Part shown: positions 8,233-17,584 of the stretch, piece after piece
Layout of the letters: every line of letters begins with the position of its first letter
Numbering within the stretch: position 1 is the stretch's first letter
NCBI GenBank assembly: GCA_000433475.1
Contig: HF993109.1
Location: 1-64,000, forward strand
Length of the DNA: 64,000 nt
From: Mycoplasma sp. CAG:956
GTDB taxonomy: Bacteria; Bacillota_I; Bacilli_A; RF39; UBA660
Reading direction: 5' to 3'
Position numbers and translations under genes: made by a program
Notes under the pieces: model-generated
The model's input: the letters and a program-made list of their open reading frames with translations, nothing else
Told to the model about the DNA's origin: nothing
The model's database searches: none

Positions 8233-8901
8233 TTATTCTGCTCCCTTATGGAATAGCACTACATATACAGTTTTAAATAATATTTTAATATCCATCTTAA
8301 GACTAGCATGATTAGAATAATATTCTTCTAATTTTAATCTTTCTTCAAAAGTAGTATTACTTCTACCATTTACTTGCCAGTAACCAGTAAGACCAGGTTT
8401 AGTTTTAACTATTGTATCAAAATATTGTCCAATATCTTCTTTTTCTCTTGGTAAATATGGTCTATTACCAATTAAAGACATATCCCCTTTTAAGACATTT
8501 ATTAACTGAGGTAATTCATCTAAAGAAGTTATTCTAAGAATTTTACCCATTTTAGTAATTCTTGGATCATTTTTAAATTTCTTATTTAATTTATATTCTT
8601 TTCTAGCCTCTTTATCATTTTTTAATATTTCTTTTAATACTTCATCAGCATCAACTACCATACTTCTAAATTTATAAAATTTAAAAGTTTTACCATTCTT
8701 ACCAATTCTATCTTGGCTAAAGAAGATAGGTGCATAATCTTTATTTAAAACATAAGATATTTTAACGATAAGGGCTATAGGTAATAAGAATATGCATCCT
8801 ATTAAAGAACAAATTATATCAAATAATCTTTTAATTATAAAATATAATGTCTTTCTAATAGAAAAAGAATTAGTACTTTCTAATGTTGCTTCGCTATTCA
8901 T
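8233..8901 (-). CDS. Initiating sugar-phosphate transferase (undecaprenyl-phosphate sugar transferase)
   Basis: A short-form bacterial sugar transferase (PF02397): one N-terminal membrane segment (FDIICSLIGCIFLLPIALIV), then FSQDRIGKNGKTFKFYKFRSM, the RITSLDELPQLINV motif, the SLIGNRPYLPRE motif and the C-terminal KPGLTGYWQVNGRS. It transfers a sugar phosphate from a UDP-sugar to undecaprenyl phosphate and so primes polysaccharide synthesis. The frame extends to TTG 8916, but GGGAG seven bases upstream of ATG 8901 makes that the start. It is probably the priming enzyme of the Wzx/Wzy locus that begins 3.3 kb downstream, which lacks one of its own. Confidence 0.9.
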   Translation of the reverse strand: MNSEATLESTNSFSIRKTLYFIIKRLFDIICSLIGCIFLLPIALIVKISYVLNKDYAPIFFSQDRIGKNGKTFKFYKFRSMVVDADEVLKEILKNDKEARKEYKLNKKFKNDPRITKMGKILRITSLDELPQLINVLKGDMSLIGNRPYLPREKEDIGQYFDTIVKTKPGLTGYWQVNGRSNTTFEERLKLEEYYSNHASLKMDIKILFKTVYVVLFHKGAE

Positions 8902-9001
8902 AATAACACTCCCCAAACTACACTAATTAACTTAAAGCAAAGTTATTGTATCATATAAATTAATATTGTGGTATAGGTTTTTTATGGAAAGTAGAATTTT
9001 T

Positions 9002-9030
9002 TTGACTTAAAGTTTAAGAAATAATATAAT
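9002..9030 (+). promoter_or_regulatory. Consensus-like promoter driving a dead gene
   Basis: TTGACT at 9002-9007 and TATAAT at 9025-9030 with a 17-bp spacer. It is among the best promoters in the window, yet it leads only into the DnaQ-like fragment at 9054. Confidence 0.6.
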
Positions 9031-9053
9031 ATGGCATAAGAAAGGTTTTTATA

Positions 9054-9296
9054 ATGTGTGAAGTAGTAATAGAAGAAGTTGGATTATCTAAAGAAATAGT
9101 AGAAAAACTAAATAAGAAGTTTATTGCTTTTGATACGGAAACAACAGGATTTAATCACTATAAAGAAGATTATTTACAGGCACGACTAAAAGATGAACTA
9201 ACATATGGGGATTACTTTCTACTAGTTTTTTTGGACTTCCATATTTATTTCCACCATTTTTTTATAGGTTTTAATATAATTTTTTTGTTGGCATAG
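9054..9296 (+). pseudogene. Truncated DnaQ-like 3'-5' exonuclease
   Basis: Residues 23-37 read KKFIAFDTETTGFN, the ExoI motif of DEDD exonucleases such as the DNA polymerase III epsilon subunit. Shortly after, at about residue 42, the family pattern ends and the frame runs into unrelated, hydrophobic sequence. The remaining exonuclease motifs are absent. It is a broken gene, fused by deletion to another fragment, and follows an intact promoter. A CAATAAGAAAGG-like leader gives a usable AAAGG ribosome binding site before ATG 9054. Confidence 0.65.
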
Positions 9297-9566
9297 TTTG
9301 TGGCTTTATCTATGGCGTAAATAATAAAACTGTTTTTAACCATAATAAAAGTCCTCAAGCAGGTGGTGTATTATAGAATATCTACAACACAACACCATTG
9401 TTTTTAAAATAGATATGATTTGTAAGAGTAAACCATCCCTATTTAATTGGACTTGAAAATTACTATTAATAGTGTTAAATAATGGTGTTAGTTTAGCCAT
9501 AGAAATAGTAATATAAACACTAAATAAATGTGTAAAATAACACAATTCTATAGTCAACAATATTTC
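9200..9566 (+). other. Degenerate stretch between the DnaQ and ParA remnants
   Basis: No intact gene. One frame near 9225-9350 reads like fragments of a small membrane protein (GLPYLFPPFFY, then GIVCGFIYGVNNK) broken by stops; I cannot assign it. The long minus-strand frame at 9336-9572 does not look like a protein. The region appears to be the eroded interior of an integrated plasmid-like or conjugative element. Confidence 0.4.
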
Positions 9567-9704
9567 TTGCAATTAGTAACAAAAAAAGGTGCTGGAAAAG
9601 TTTCAACTACATTTAGCCTAGAAGTAGCACTTGCTAATAAAAGTCAAAAAGTTTTATTAGTTAATGCTGATTTACAAGGCGATTTAACAGCATACATGAT
9701 ATAA
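9567..9704 (+). pseudogene. Fragment of a ParA/Soj-type ATPase
   Basis: The frame ending at TAA 9702 reads KKGAGKVSTTFSLEVALAN then QKVLLVNADLQGDLTAYM. This is the N-terminal Walker A (KGGVGKTT in family members) and A-prime (DxDPQG) region of a ParA partition ATPase, with key residues already altered. Nothing after the first 45 residues remains. It points to a former plasmid or integrative element at this site. Confidence 0.75.
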
Positions 9705-9734
9705 TAACTTAATAAATGAACGGAGTAGTAGTAT

Positions 9735-11585
9735 ATGAAAAATGATTATAAAATGATGATGGATAAGTTAGAAAATTTTTTAATTAATAAGTGGTGTTTT
9801 AGTATTCCAAGATATCAAAGAAAATATATCTGGTCTAAGGAAAATATAAAACAACTAATTGAAGATATTAATTTATATAATGAGGCAAATAGTAGATTTT
9901 TTATTGGAAATATTGTAATTCTTGAAAATGGAGATAATGAATATGAGATAATTGATGGACAACAAAGAATTACAACATTGCAGTTGATAGTACTATCTAT
10001 GATTTATTTATATAAAAAAGCAAATTCTCAAGAGTTAAATGATAAAATAGATTATTTAAAAGATTTTGTTTATGTTCTGTTATCAAATGGAAAGAAAATA
10101 AATAAAGTTATGATAGATGATAAATCATATGGTGTTCTTTTAAACTATTGTATTAGTAAAGATAAAAATTATCTTAAGATTGATGAATACTTGGAGAAAG
10201 AAGAATCTATTTTTCTTGAAAAATTTAAGAATATAGTCGAGATTTTTGAAGAACTTAAAATTTCTAGTGAAGAAGAAATAGATGTTTTTAGAGATAAATT
10301 AATTAATATTAATATTAATGTTATTACAACTTACAAAGAACAAGATGCATTTACTATTTTTGAAACATTAAATGCTAGAGGAGTTCAATTAACACAAACA
10401 GAATTATTAAAAAATTTTATTTTTAAATATGTTTCTGAGGGGGATACAATTGATATAACTAATCTTGAATGGAATGATATGTATGATGAATTAGAAGAGG
10501 AGGCAGATAATTTTACATTTCATTTCTTTAGAATGTTTTATGGTTATAAAGGAAAACTAGAAGATTTATACAACTATGTAAAATCGGAATGTTATAGTAA
10601 AAGTAACACAAAATTAGAAGTTAAAAATATTTTTGATAAAATGAAAAAATTTTCAATATATTATAAAAGATTGTTACATATTAATCAAAATGATAACTAT
10701 GAGTGTAAGACATATAGTTATATGAAGGCAAAAAATAATAAACAATTAAGATCTTTATTGATGGTACTTTATTATAAAAAACAAGAAGGACTTCTTGATG
10801 AATATAATTATAATGACATAATGAAAATGATTTTTAAATTTTTTGTTGGATTTAATATATTAAAAAATACTAGTAATAGTATTAATTCATTAGTAATAGT
10901 GGCTTCAAATAAAATATATAATGCAAATAATTCTTTTAGTGTGATAAAGTGTTTTTATGAATTTTATCAAGAATTAGAAAAATATTATCCAACAAAAGAA
11001 GATTTTATAAGTTCTATAAGTTTATTAAAATTTTCTAATAAGAATAAAAAAGGAAATGTTAATTCTAAAACTTTAGTTTTTTTACTAAATGAAATAATGG
11101 ATGCTGATTATTATAATTATTCAGAATATAATATTGAACATATAAATTCAGATGACATATGTACTGAAAGCAGATGGAAATTGGGTAATTTAATCGCAAT
11201 TCCTGTTGAATTTCATAAGAAAATAAAAACCGATGTTGTTAGTGAAAAAATGAAATTATATGCAATGTCTGGAATTAAACATATTATTAATTTTACATTA
11301 GAATACCCAAAATATGATGAAAATAGTATTGATATAAGAACGGATAATTTAAATAAAAAAATAATTGATGAATTTTTCGTGGATTCAGATAAAATAGAGA
11401 ATGAATTATCGGCAATAAAAATGTTAGAATCATATTTTAAAATAAATAATGATAATATAAAATTGTATAACATTAAAGAAATTAAATATATGTTAGAATT
11501 AGTAAAAAAAGATGATACTTTTATTGAGCTAAACGAATTTGTTAATTTATTGAATAAAAGCGAGAAGAAGGAAAATAATAAATAG
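9735..11585 (+). CDS. DUF262/GmrSD-family protein with HNH-like C-terminus
   Basis: Domain order matches the GmrSD family: an N-terminal DUF262 (PF03235) nucleotidase-like domain with PRYQR (residues 25-29) and DGQQR (74-78), a long helical middle, and a C-terminal DUF1524-like nuclease region with the IEH motif (His469) and KLGNLIAIP (about 483-491). GmrSD proteins cut glucosylated or otherwise modified DNA in an NTP-dependent way (type IV restriction), and many DUF262 proteins occur in defence islands. The full 616-residue protein appears intact, although the histidine is followed by NSDD rather than the usual LP. A CGGAG ribosome binding site precedes ATG 9735. It is a single gene next to plasmid remnants. 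Confidence 0.8.
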   Translation: MKNDYKMMMDKLENFLINKWCFSIPRYQRKYIWSKENIKQLIEDINLYNEANSRFFIGNIVILENGDNEYEIIDGQQRITTLQLIVLSMIYLYKKANSQELNDKIDYLKDFVYVLLSNGKKINKVMIDDKSYGVLLNYCISKDKNYLKIDEYLEKEESIFLEKFKNIVEIFEELKISSEEEIDVFRDKLINININVITTYKEQDAFTIFETLNARGVQLTQTELLKNFIFKYVSEGDTIDITNLEWNDMYDELEEEADNFTFHFFRMFYGYKGKLEDLYNYVKSECYSKSNTKLEVKNIFDKMKKFSIYYKRLLHINQNDNYECKTYSYMKAKNNKQLRSLLMVLYYKKQEGLLDEYNYNDIMKMIFKFFVGFNILKNTSNSINSLVIVASNKIYNANNSFSVIKCFYEFYQELEKYYPTKEDFISSISLLKFSNKNKKGNVNSKTLVFLLNEIMDADYYNYSEYNIEHINSDDICTESRWKLGNLIAIPVEFHKKIKTDVVSEKMKLYAMSGIKHIINFTLEYPKYDENSIDIRTDNLNKKIIDEFFVDSDKIENELSAIKMLESYFKINNDNIKLYNIKEIKYMLELVKKDDTFIELNEFVNLLNKSEKKENNK

Positions 11586-12071
11586 TTAGTATCTGATGAA
11601 AAGTAAAAGATGGATTTTCATTATTTAAGTAAAGATACTGTTGATACTTATGAAGATGCTTTAAATGATTCTGAATTACAAAGTGCTTATATTCGTACAT
11701 CAGAAAAGAAGAACATAGTTATTGGGATGACAATAGATAAATAATTAATATAAGTATGTCATAATTATCTATAAAAAGAGATAATGTTTAGATTAAAGGA
11801 TGGTAATATGAATTTTGATTTATTTATAAATGAGTTAGTTGATTCTAAAGAATATAGAGAAATCGTTAAATAATATATATAATATTAATTAATGATAAAA
11901 AGTTATATAACAACTATAAGAAAAATGATTTTAACTTATATGAAACATTTTTTTATAGTTAATTAGTCTGAATGGGAGTAAATAACCATTAAATAGTTAA
12001 ACATTTTTATAGAAACAATTTACTATATGTGGTAATATATTAGTAGCTATAAAAAAGTTTATTTTTTTTTG
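11586..12071 (+). other. Intergenic region with two small open frames
   Basis: Two micro-frames are visible: 11610-11744 (44 codons, acidic, ends in IVIGMTIDK) and 11808-11873 (21 codons, preceded by AAAGGA). Neither resembles a family I know and both may be gene fragments. The rest is AT-rich with no convincing gene. Confidence 0.35.
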
Positions 12072-12118
12072 ACTAATTATTTATTTTACTTTGACTTTAA
12101 ATAAATAATTAGTATAAT
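12072..12118 (+). promoter_or_regulatory. Promoter of the Wzx/Wzy polysaccharide operon inside a 14-bp inverted repeat
   Basis: TTGACT at 12091-12096 and TATAAT at 12113-12118 (16-bp spacer) form a near-consensus promoter. ACTAATTATTTATT (12072-12085) and AATAAATAATTAGT (12100-12113) are perfect inverted arms with a 14-bp gap. The right arm fills most of the spacer and touches the -10, the left arm ends just before the -35. This is a good candidate operator for the whole locus. Confidence 0.65.
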
Positions 12119-12179
12119 ATTAAAAGATTTAATTTATTAAGTTTATTAATTTATATGTTATGTAGTAAAGGAAGTAGAT

Positions 12180-13313
12180 GTGATGAAAACTAAAGAGCCC
12201 ATAAGAGTTGCCTCGGTTATTGGCCGCTATATTGGAGGTGGCGTTGAGGCTGTTACCATAAATTATTATAGAAATATTGATAAAAATAAAGTTCAACTTG
12301 ATTTTATATGTGATGAAGATTCAACTAATATTCCTTATGAAGAAATTGAAAGAATGGGTGGAAAAGTTATTATAATACCTTCTTATAGTAAACCTTTTAA
12401 ATATCATAAAGCATTAAAAAGAGTATTAAAAGAAGGCAATTATAAAATAATTCATTCAAACATTAATACTTTATCGGTATTTAGTTTATTTGCTGCTAAA
12501 TGTGCTGGGGTTCCCGTAAGAATAGCGCATAGTCATAGTACTACTAATAAAAAAGAAAAAAAGAAAAATTTAATGAAACAAATATTAAGACCTTTTAGCA
12601 AAGTGTTTGCAACTGATTATATGTGTTGTTCAGAACTTGCGGGAAGATGGTTATTTGGTAATAAAGAATATGATAAAGGTAATGTTTATTTACTAAATAA
12701 TGCTATTGATTTAGATAAGTTTAAATATAATGAATCTTTAAGAAAAAAGAAAAGAAAAGAACTTGGTATTAAAGATGATACCTTAGTAATTGGACATATT
12801 GGGAGATTTGTTGCTCAAAAGAATCATGATTTTTTAATAGATATATTTAATGAAATTCATAAGAAGAACAATAATTCTATTTTATTACTTGCGGGACAAG
12901 GTCCTTTAATGGAAGATATTAAAAATAAAGTTAAAGAATTAAACTTAGAAGATAGTGTTAAATTCTTAGGACAAAGAAATGATGCTAATGAATTATATCA
13001 AGCCTTTGATGTATTCCTACTTCCTTCTTTATATGAAGGGTTACCAGTAGTAGGAGTAGAGGCTCAAGCTGCGGGGTTACTATGTTATTTATCTGATGAT
13101 ATGACTAAAGAAACTAAGGTATTAGATATAACTAAATTTATGTCATTAAATAATACGCCAGAAGAATGGGCAAATAATATTTTAGATGATGTAAAAAAAT
13201 ATAAAAGAATAGATACTTCTAAAGAAATGACAGCTAAAAATTTTAATATTAAAGAAGAAGCAAAGAAATTAGAAGAATATTACTTAAATCTATATAATAA
13301 TGGTGGTGAGTGA
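12180..13313 (+). CDS. Family 4 glycosyltransferase (EPS)
   Basis: A GT-B fold retaining glycosyltransferase: N-terminal IGGGVEAVTINYYRN, the central IAHSHST, then IGRFVAQKNHDFLI, LLLAGQGPLMEDI and the donor-site ESLYEG-like LPSLYEGLPVVGVEAQAAG with the E-x7-E pair. At 377 residues it is a normal length. It most likely adds a sugar to the lipid-linked repeat unit at the inner face of the membrane. The start is GTG 12180 or ATG 12183; AAAGGA about eight bases before GTG fits either. It is the first gene after the strong promoter and runs almost directly into the pyruvyl transferase fusion. Confidence 0.9.
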   Translation: MMKTKEPIRVASVIGRYIGGGVEAVTINYYRNIDKNKVQLDFICDEDSTNIPYEEIERMGGKVIIIPSYSKPFKYHKALKRVLKEGNYKIIHSNINTLSVFSLFAAKCAGVPVRIAHSHSTTNKKEKKKNLMKQILRPFSKVFATDYMCCSELAGRWLFGNKEYDKGNVYLLNNAIDLDKFKYNESLRKKKRKELGIKDDTLVIGHIGRFVAQKNHDFLIDIFNEIHKKNNNSILLLAGQGPLMEDIKNKVKELNLEDSVKFLGQRNDANELYQAFDVFLLPSLYEGLPVVGVEAQAAGLLCYLSDDMTKETKVLDITKFMSLNNTPEEWANNILDDVKKYKRIDTSKEMTAKNFNIKEEAKKLEEYYLNLYNNGGE

Positions 13314-13314
13314 A

Positions 13315-15684
13315 ATGAAAAAAGTTGGAATAGTATCTTGTTATTTTAAAAATAACTATGGTAGTATGTTACAAGCTTATGCTACTAAAAAAATACTAGA
13401 TAATAATAATATTCCTAATGAAACTATTAATATAGATAATAATATTGATTTTAAAAAAGGAAAAAGAAAATATTATGCTTCTCAATTATTTAATTTTAAA
13501 TTTATAAAATCTAAATTTGGAATGATTAAATTAAAACTAGATAAAAAAATAGTGAAAGATTTAGGAAAGAATATTAGTATTAGAGATTCTAAGTATAAAG
13601 AATTTAGAAAAGCATTTAATTTATCTATTTCTTGTCCTGATTATAAATCTTTAAGTGAGATGGCTGATGCTAAATATTCTGATGTTATAGTAGGTTCTGA
13701 TCAATTATGGTTACCGGTTAATGTTGTTTCTGATTATTATACATTAAACTGGGTTTCGGATAATATTAATAAAATAAGTTATGCTACATCTTTTGGTATT
13801 TCTAAAATTCCCGATAAGTATACCGATGAATATAAAAAGTTCTTATCTAGAATAAATTACTTGTCAGTAAGAGAAGAATCGGGTAAAAAGATATGTGATG
13901 AATATGGAATTTCATCAAAAGTGGTATGTGATCCAACTATTCTTTTAACTAAAGAAGAATGGGAACAAGAGGCTGTTCAAGAAAGAATTATTCCAGATAA
14001 GTATATTTTATGTTACTTTTTAGGAAGTAATATTGAACATCGTAAATTTGCTGAAAAACTAAAAGAGAAAACTGGCTATAAAATAGTTTCGTTAAATCAT
14101 GCTGATGAATATGTTAAGTATTCAGATACATTTGCTGATATAACTCCTTATGATATAGGACCAAGAGAATGGATTAATTTAATAAAAAATGCTGAATATG
14201 TTTGTACAGATTCATTTCATGGAACGGTATTTAGTTTATTATTTAATAAGACTTTCTTTGATTTTAGACGGTATAGTGAAAGTAATAAAATGTCTACTAA
14301 TTCTAGAATAGATTCTTTATTAGATTTAGCAGGTGTTGATAAAAATAGAATATTAACTGGTAATGAAGATGTAGATACAGTTATTAAATATAAAATTAAT
14401 TATAATAAGGTTAATAAAAATATTGATAAAATAAGACAAGAGTCAAAAAAGTGGCTATTAAGTTCAATTACTTATAAAGCAGAAGAAACAAAAGATAAAT
14501 TTGTTAAAATAGAAGAAAAAGATTTATGCTGTGGTTGTACTGCTTGTTATTCTATATGTCCTAAAAATGCTATTAAGATGGTAAGAGATAATGAAGGCTT
14601 TCTATATCCAGAAGTAGATAGAGAAAAATGTGTTAATTGTGGAATGTGTAAGAAAGTATGTCCAATATTAAATAAAGCTAAATTAAATGAATTTAAACCA
14701 AAGGCTTATTTATTTCAAAATAGTAATGAAGAAATAAGAAAAGACTCGACTTCTGGTGGTATTTTCACTGCTATTGGTGAGTTTGTAATTAAAAATAATG
14801 GAATTGTTTATGGTGCAACCTTTGATGATAATTTTGCTGTAAATCATATTGGGGTTGAGAGTGTTGACAAACTAAGTAAGTTTAGAAAATCTAAGTATGT
14901 TCAAAGTAATCAAAATAATTGTTTTAAAGAAATAAAACAATATTTAGATAATGGAAAATTAGTTTGTTACAGTGGTACTCCGTGTCAAGTTGGAGGGTTA
15001 AGAGCATATTTAAGAAAAGATTATGAAAATTTGATACTTGTTGATATAATGTGCCATTCCGTTCCATCTCCTTTAGTGTTTGAAAAATATAAAAGATATA
15101 TTTTAAAAAAAATGAATGCAAACAAGATATTGAATATTAATTTTAGAGATAAAAGTAAATATGGTTATAAGTATTCAATGATGATGGTTGAAACTGATAA
15201 TGGAACATACAGTCAAGGAATAGATACAGATCCGTATTTGAGAGCATTTTTTAGTGATGTCTCAGTAAGAACGTCTTGCTATAATTGTCATTTTAAAACC
15301 ATGAAGAGAGTAAGCGATTTAACCATTTGGGATTGCTTTAATATAAACGAAATAGATAAGTCTTTTGATGATGATAAAGGTACAACAAGGGTATTAGTTC
15401 AATCAGAAAAAGGCGAAAAATTATTAGAAAATTTAGATAATGTTAGATTAAAAGAACTTGATATAAATATTGCAACTAAAAAAGTTAAAGAAATGACTAA
15501 TAGTGTTAATTACAATAGCAAAAGAAAAGAATTTTTTGAAAATATAAATGATGATAATGTGTTTGAAAAATATTATCCTACTAATTTTAAAACAAAAATA
15601 AATTCTTTTGTTAGAAAAACACTGGCTGTTACAGGAGTATATAGTAGTGTTAAAAGTTTTGCTAAAAAAATTTTAAGAAAGTAG
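13315..15684 (+). CDS. Polysaccharide pyruvyl transferase fused to F420-hydrogenase-beta-like iron-sulfur protein
   Basis: Residues 1-370 are a polysaccharide pyruvyl transferase (PF04230, CsaB/WcaK type): NNYGSMLQAYATKK near the start, VIVGSDQLW, and FHGTVFSLLF. Residues about 403-450 hold two 4Fe-4S clusters (CCGCTACYSIC and CVNCGMCKKVCP). Residues 450-780 are the F420-hydrogenase beta N and C domains, with SGTPCQVGGLR, CHSVPSP and TSCYNCHFK. The pyruvyl part should add a ketal to a sugar; the role of the iron-sulfur half in polysaccharide loci is not settled, and a redox step on the precursor is an inference. The frame reaches GTG 13300, but GGTGAG before ATG 13315 makes that the start. 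The same two modules recur as separate genes at 18922 and 21426. Confidence 0.88.
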   Translation: MKKVGIVSCYFKNNYGSMLQAYATKKILDNNNIPNETINIDNNIDFKKGKRKYYASQLFNFKFIKSKFGMIKLKLDKKIVKDLGKNISIRDSKYKEFRKAFNLSISCPDYKSLSEMADAKYSDVIVGSDQLWLPVNVVSDYYTLNWVSDNINKISYATSFGISKIPDKYTDEYKKFLSRINYLSVREESGKKICDEYGISSKVVCDPTILLTKEEWEQEAVQERIIPDKYILCYFLGSNIEHRKFAEKLKEKTGYKIVSLNHADEYVKYSDTFADITPYDIGPREWINLIKNAEYVCTDSFHGTVFSLLFNKTFFDFRRYSESNKMSTNSRIDSLLDLAGVDKNRILTGNEDVDTVIKYKINYNKVNKNIDKIRQESKKWLLSSITYKAEETKDKFVKIEEKDLCCGCTACYSICPKNAIKMVRDNEGFLYPEVDREKCVNCGMCKKVCPILNKAKLNEFKPKAYLFQNSNEEIRKDSTSGGIFTAIGEFVIKNNGIVYGATFDDNFAVNHIGVESVDKLSKFRKSKYVQSNQNNCFKEIKQYLDNGKLVCYSGTPCQVGGLRAYLRKDYENLILVDIMCHSVPSPLVFEKYKRYILKKMNANKILNINFRDKSKYGYKYSMMMVETDNGTYSQGIDTDPYLRAFFSDVSVRTSCYNCHFKTMKRVSDLTIWDCFNINEIDKSFDDDKGTTRVLVQSEKGEKLLENLDNVRLKELDINIATKKVKEMTNSVNYNSKRKEFFENINDDNVFEKYYPTNFKTKINSFVRKTLAVTGVYSSVKSFAKKILRK

Positions 15685-15697
15685 AGTGAATTGATTT

Positions 15698-16498
15698 ATG
15701 GCTAAAATATCAGTTATAATGGGAATGTATAATACACCAAGTAAAGAGATGCTTTCCACCTCATTAAAATCCATATTAAATCAAACATTTAAAGATTTTG
15801 AATTAATAATATGTGATGATGGTTCGTCTAATGATTGCATTAAATGGGCTAAAGAAATATGTGATGGAGATAAAAGAGTTAAATTTATTAAAAACGATTG
15901 TAATAAGGGACTAGCCTATACCCTTAATCACTGCTTAGAAGTTGCTACCGGCGAATATATTGCTAGAATGGACGATGATGATGAGTCACACTTAGATCGC
16001 TTTGAAAAACAGGTTGAATTTTTAGATAAACATAGTGAATATGGATTAGTTGGATCAAATATGAATCTTTTTGATAAAGAAAGAGGAATTTGGGGATTGA
16101 GAAAATATCCTGAAATTGTAAAAAAAGAAGACTTTTTATATAGGGTAGCTGTTCCTCATCCAACAATTATGGCACGCAGAAGTGCATATGATATAGTTAA
16201 TGGGTATAGAGATTTACCAAAAACGCTAAGAGTAGAAGATTATGATTGCTTTATGAGAATGTTTGCAAGAGGTGTGAAAATGTATAATTTTCAGGAACCA
16301 TTATTTAATTATAGGGAAGATTCTAGGTGTGCTAAAAAGAAAAAGTATAAATATAGATTTAATGAAATGTGGGTAAGAAAGAATGGATTTAAAGAACTAG
16401 GTATAAATAGATTAAAATCTGTTCCTTATATAGTAAAGCCATTGATTGCAGGTTTAATTCCTCAGAAAATCATAAAAAATAGTCAAAAGAAAAAATAG
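15698..16498 (+). CDS. Family 2 glycosyltransferase (EPS)
   Basis: A GT-A fold enzyme: VIMGMYNTPS at the start, LIICDDGSSND for nucleotide binding, and YIARMDDDDESH for the metal site. The C-terminal half contains HPTIMARRSAY and EDYDCFMRM, typical of this family. 266 residues, no membrane segment. It should extend the repeat unit from a nucleotide sugar. It follows the pyruvyl transferase fusion by 13 bp, within the operon. Confidence 0.9.
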   Translation: MAKISVIMGMYNTPSKEMLSTSLKSILNQTFKDFELIICDDGSSNDCIKWAKEICDGDKRVKFIKNDCNKGLAYTLNHCLEVATGEYIARMDDDDESHLDRFEKQVEFLDKHSEYGLVGSNMNLFDKERGIWGLRKYPEIVKKEDFLYRVAVPHPTIMARRSAYDIVNGYRDLPKTLRVEDYDCFMRMFARGVKMYNFQEPLFNYREDSRCAKKKKYKYRFNEMWVRKNGFKELGINRLKSVPYIVKPLIAGLIPQKIIKNSQKKK

Positions 16499-16506
16499 GT
16501 GATTAA

Positions 16507-17574
16507 ATGTATATTTATTTTTTAATAATGATGGTGGTTTTTTTCCTTTCAGGAGTTTTAAACAAAGTTTATTGTAAAGATACTAAATTCACTAATTTTG
16601 GCAAATTTATAATTAATATTTTTATATTTTTAATTTTACTTTTGCCTATGGGATTAAGATATGGTATAGGTACAGATTATTTTTATACATATTATCCATA
16701 TTTTAATTTTATAGGTCATGGAACGCGATATTTTGATGAAGTTGGCTTTAACCTTTTAAATATCATTGTTTATAAATTATTTGGAAGATTCGAAATGCTA
16801 ATTTTTATTACATCATTTATTTTTATATATTTCATGTATAAAGGCATTTTAAATAATCTTAATGAAAAAGAAAGACCATGGGGGACTTTAATGCTATTTT
16901 TGAGTCAAGCATATTTTTATTCTATGAATATGGTTAGGCAATCTTTAGCTATTTCAATTATATTTTTTGCCTTTAAATTTTTAAAAAGCAAAGAATATAA
17001 AAAATACTATATGTGGAATTTAATAGCGTGTACACTGCACTACTCTGCAATTATTTGTTTATTATTTCCTTTGTTTTTAAAAATCAAGCCTAAGAAAAAA
17101 ACAAAATTGGTAATTATATCAATCTTAATTTTATGTCAGCCTTTTTTGTCAAAGGTATTGCTAAAAATTATAATGTCAACTAAATATTCTTGGTATATAG
17201 GTTCACGATATACTCATGGAATATCGAACACAGTTATTTTAGTAAATATCGTTTTGTTCATTTTATCTATTTTATGTGAAGATAAAAATTCTACTAGTGA
17301 AGAATATATGATTTTAAATACAATTAATTATATATGTATCTGCTTGATGCTTTTGCTTGGATGGATTCCATTATTTAATAGAATTATTAGGTATTTCACA
17401 GTATTTCAAGTATTATTAGTTCCAAAAATTATTTATAGTGAAACTAGTTCTAAAAAAAGATTAGTTTTAAAGTGTCTATTATTTTTGATTTTTTTTGTAC
17501 CAATGTATTATCAAATATTTTTACTTGGTGGAGAAGGAGTTGTTCCATATTCATCAATTTTTAATAAAAATTAG
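16507..17574 (+). CDS. EpsG/Wzy-like polysaccharide polymerase
   Basis: An integral membrane protein with about ten hydrophobic segments over 355 residues. GLRYGIGTDYFYTYYPYF at residues 56-73 is the hallmark segment of the EpsG family of Wzy-type polymerases. It would join lipid-linked repeat units on the outer face of the membrane. AGGTG sits seven bases before ATG 16507. Together with the flippase at 20003 it defines this locus as Wzx/Wzy-dependent. Confidence 0.85.
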   Translation: MYIYFLIMMVVFFLSGVLNKVYCKDTKFTNFGKFIINIFIFLILLLPMGLRYGIGTDYFYTYYPYFNFIGHGTRYFDEVGFNLLNIIVYKLFGRFEMLIFITSFIFIYFMYKGILNNLNEKERPWGTLMLFLSQAYFYSMNMVRQSLAISIIFFAFKFLKSKEYKKYYMWNLIACTLHYSAIICLLFPLFLKIKPKKKTKLVIISILILCQPFLSKVLLKIIMSTKYSWYIGSRYTHGISNTVILVNIVLFILSILCEDKNSTSEEYMILNTINYICICLMLLLGWIPLFNRIIRYFTVFQVLLVPKIIYSETSSKKRLVLKCLLFLIFFVPMYYQIFLLGGEGVVPYSSIFNKN

Positions 17575-17584
17575 AAGGGAGAAT

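Noticed and set aside
9336..9572. Minus-strand 78-codon frame
   Set aside because: No ribosome binding site, no protein-like pattern, and it lies in a decayed plus-strand region.
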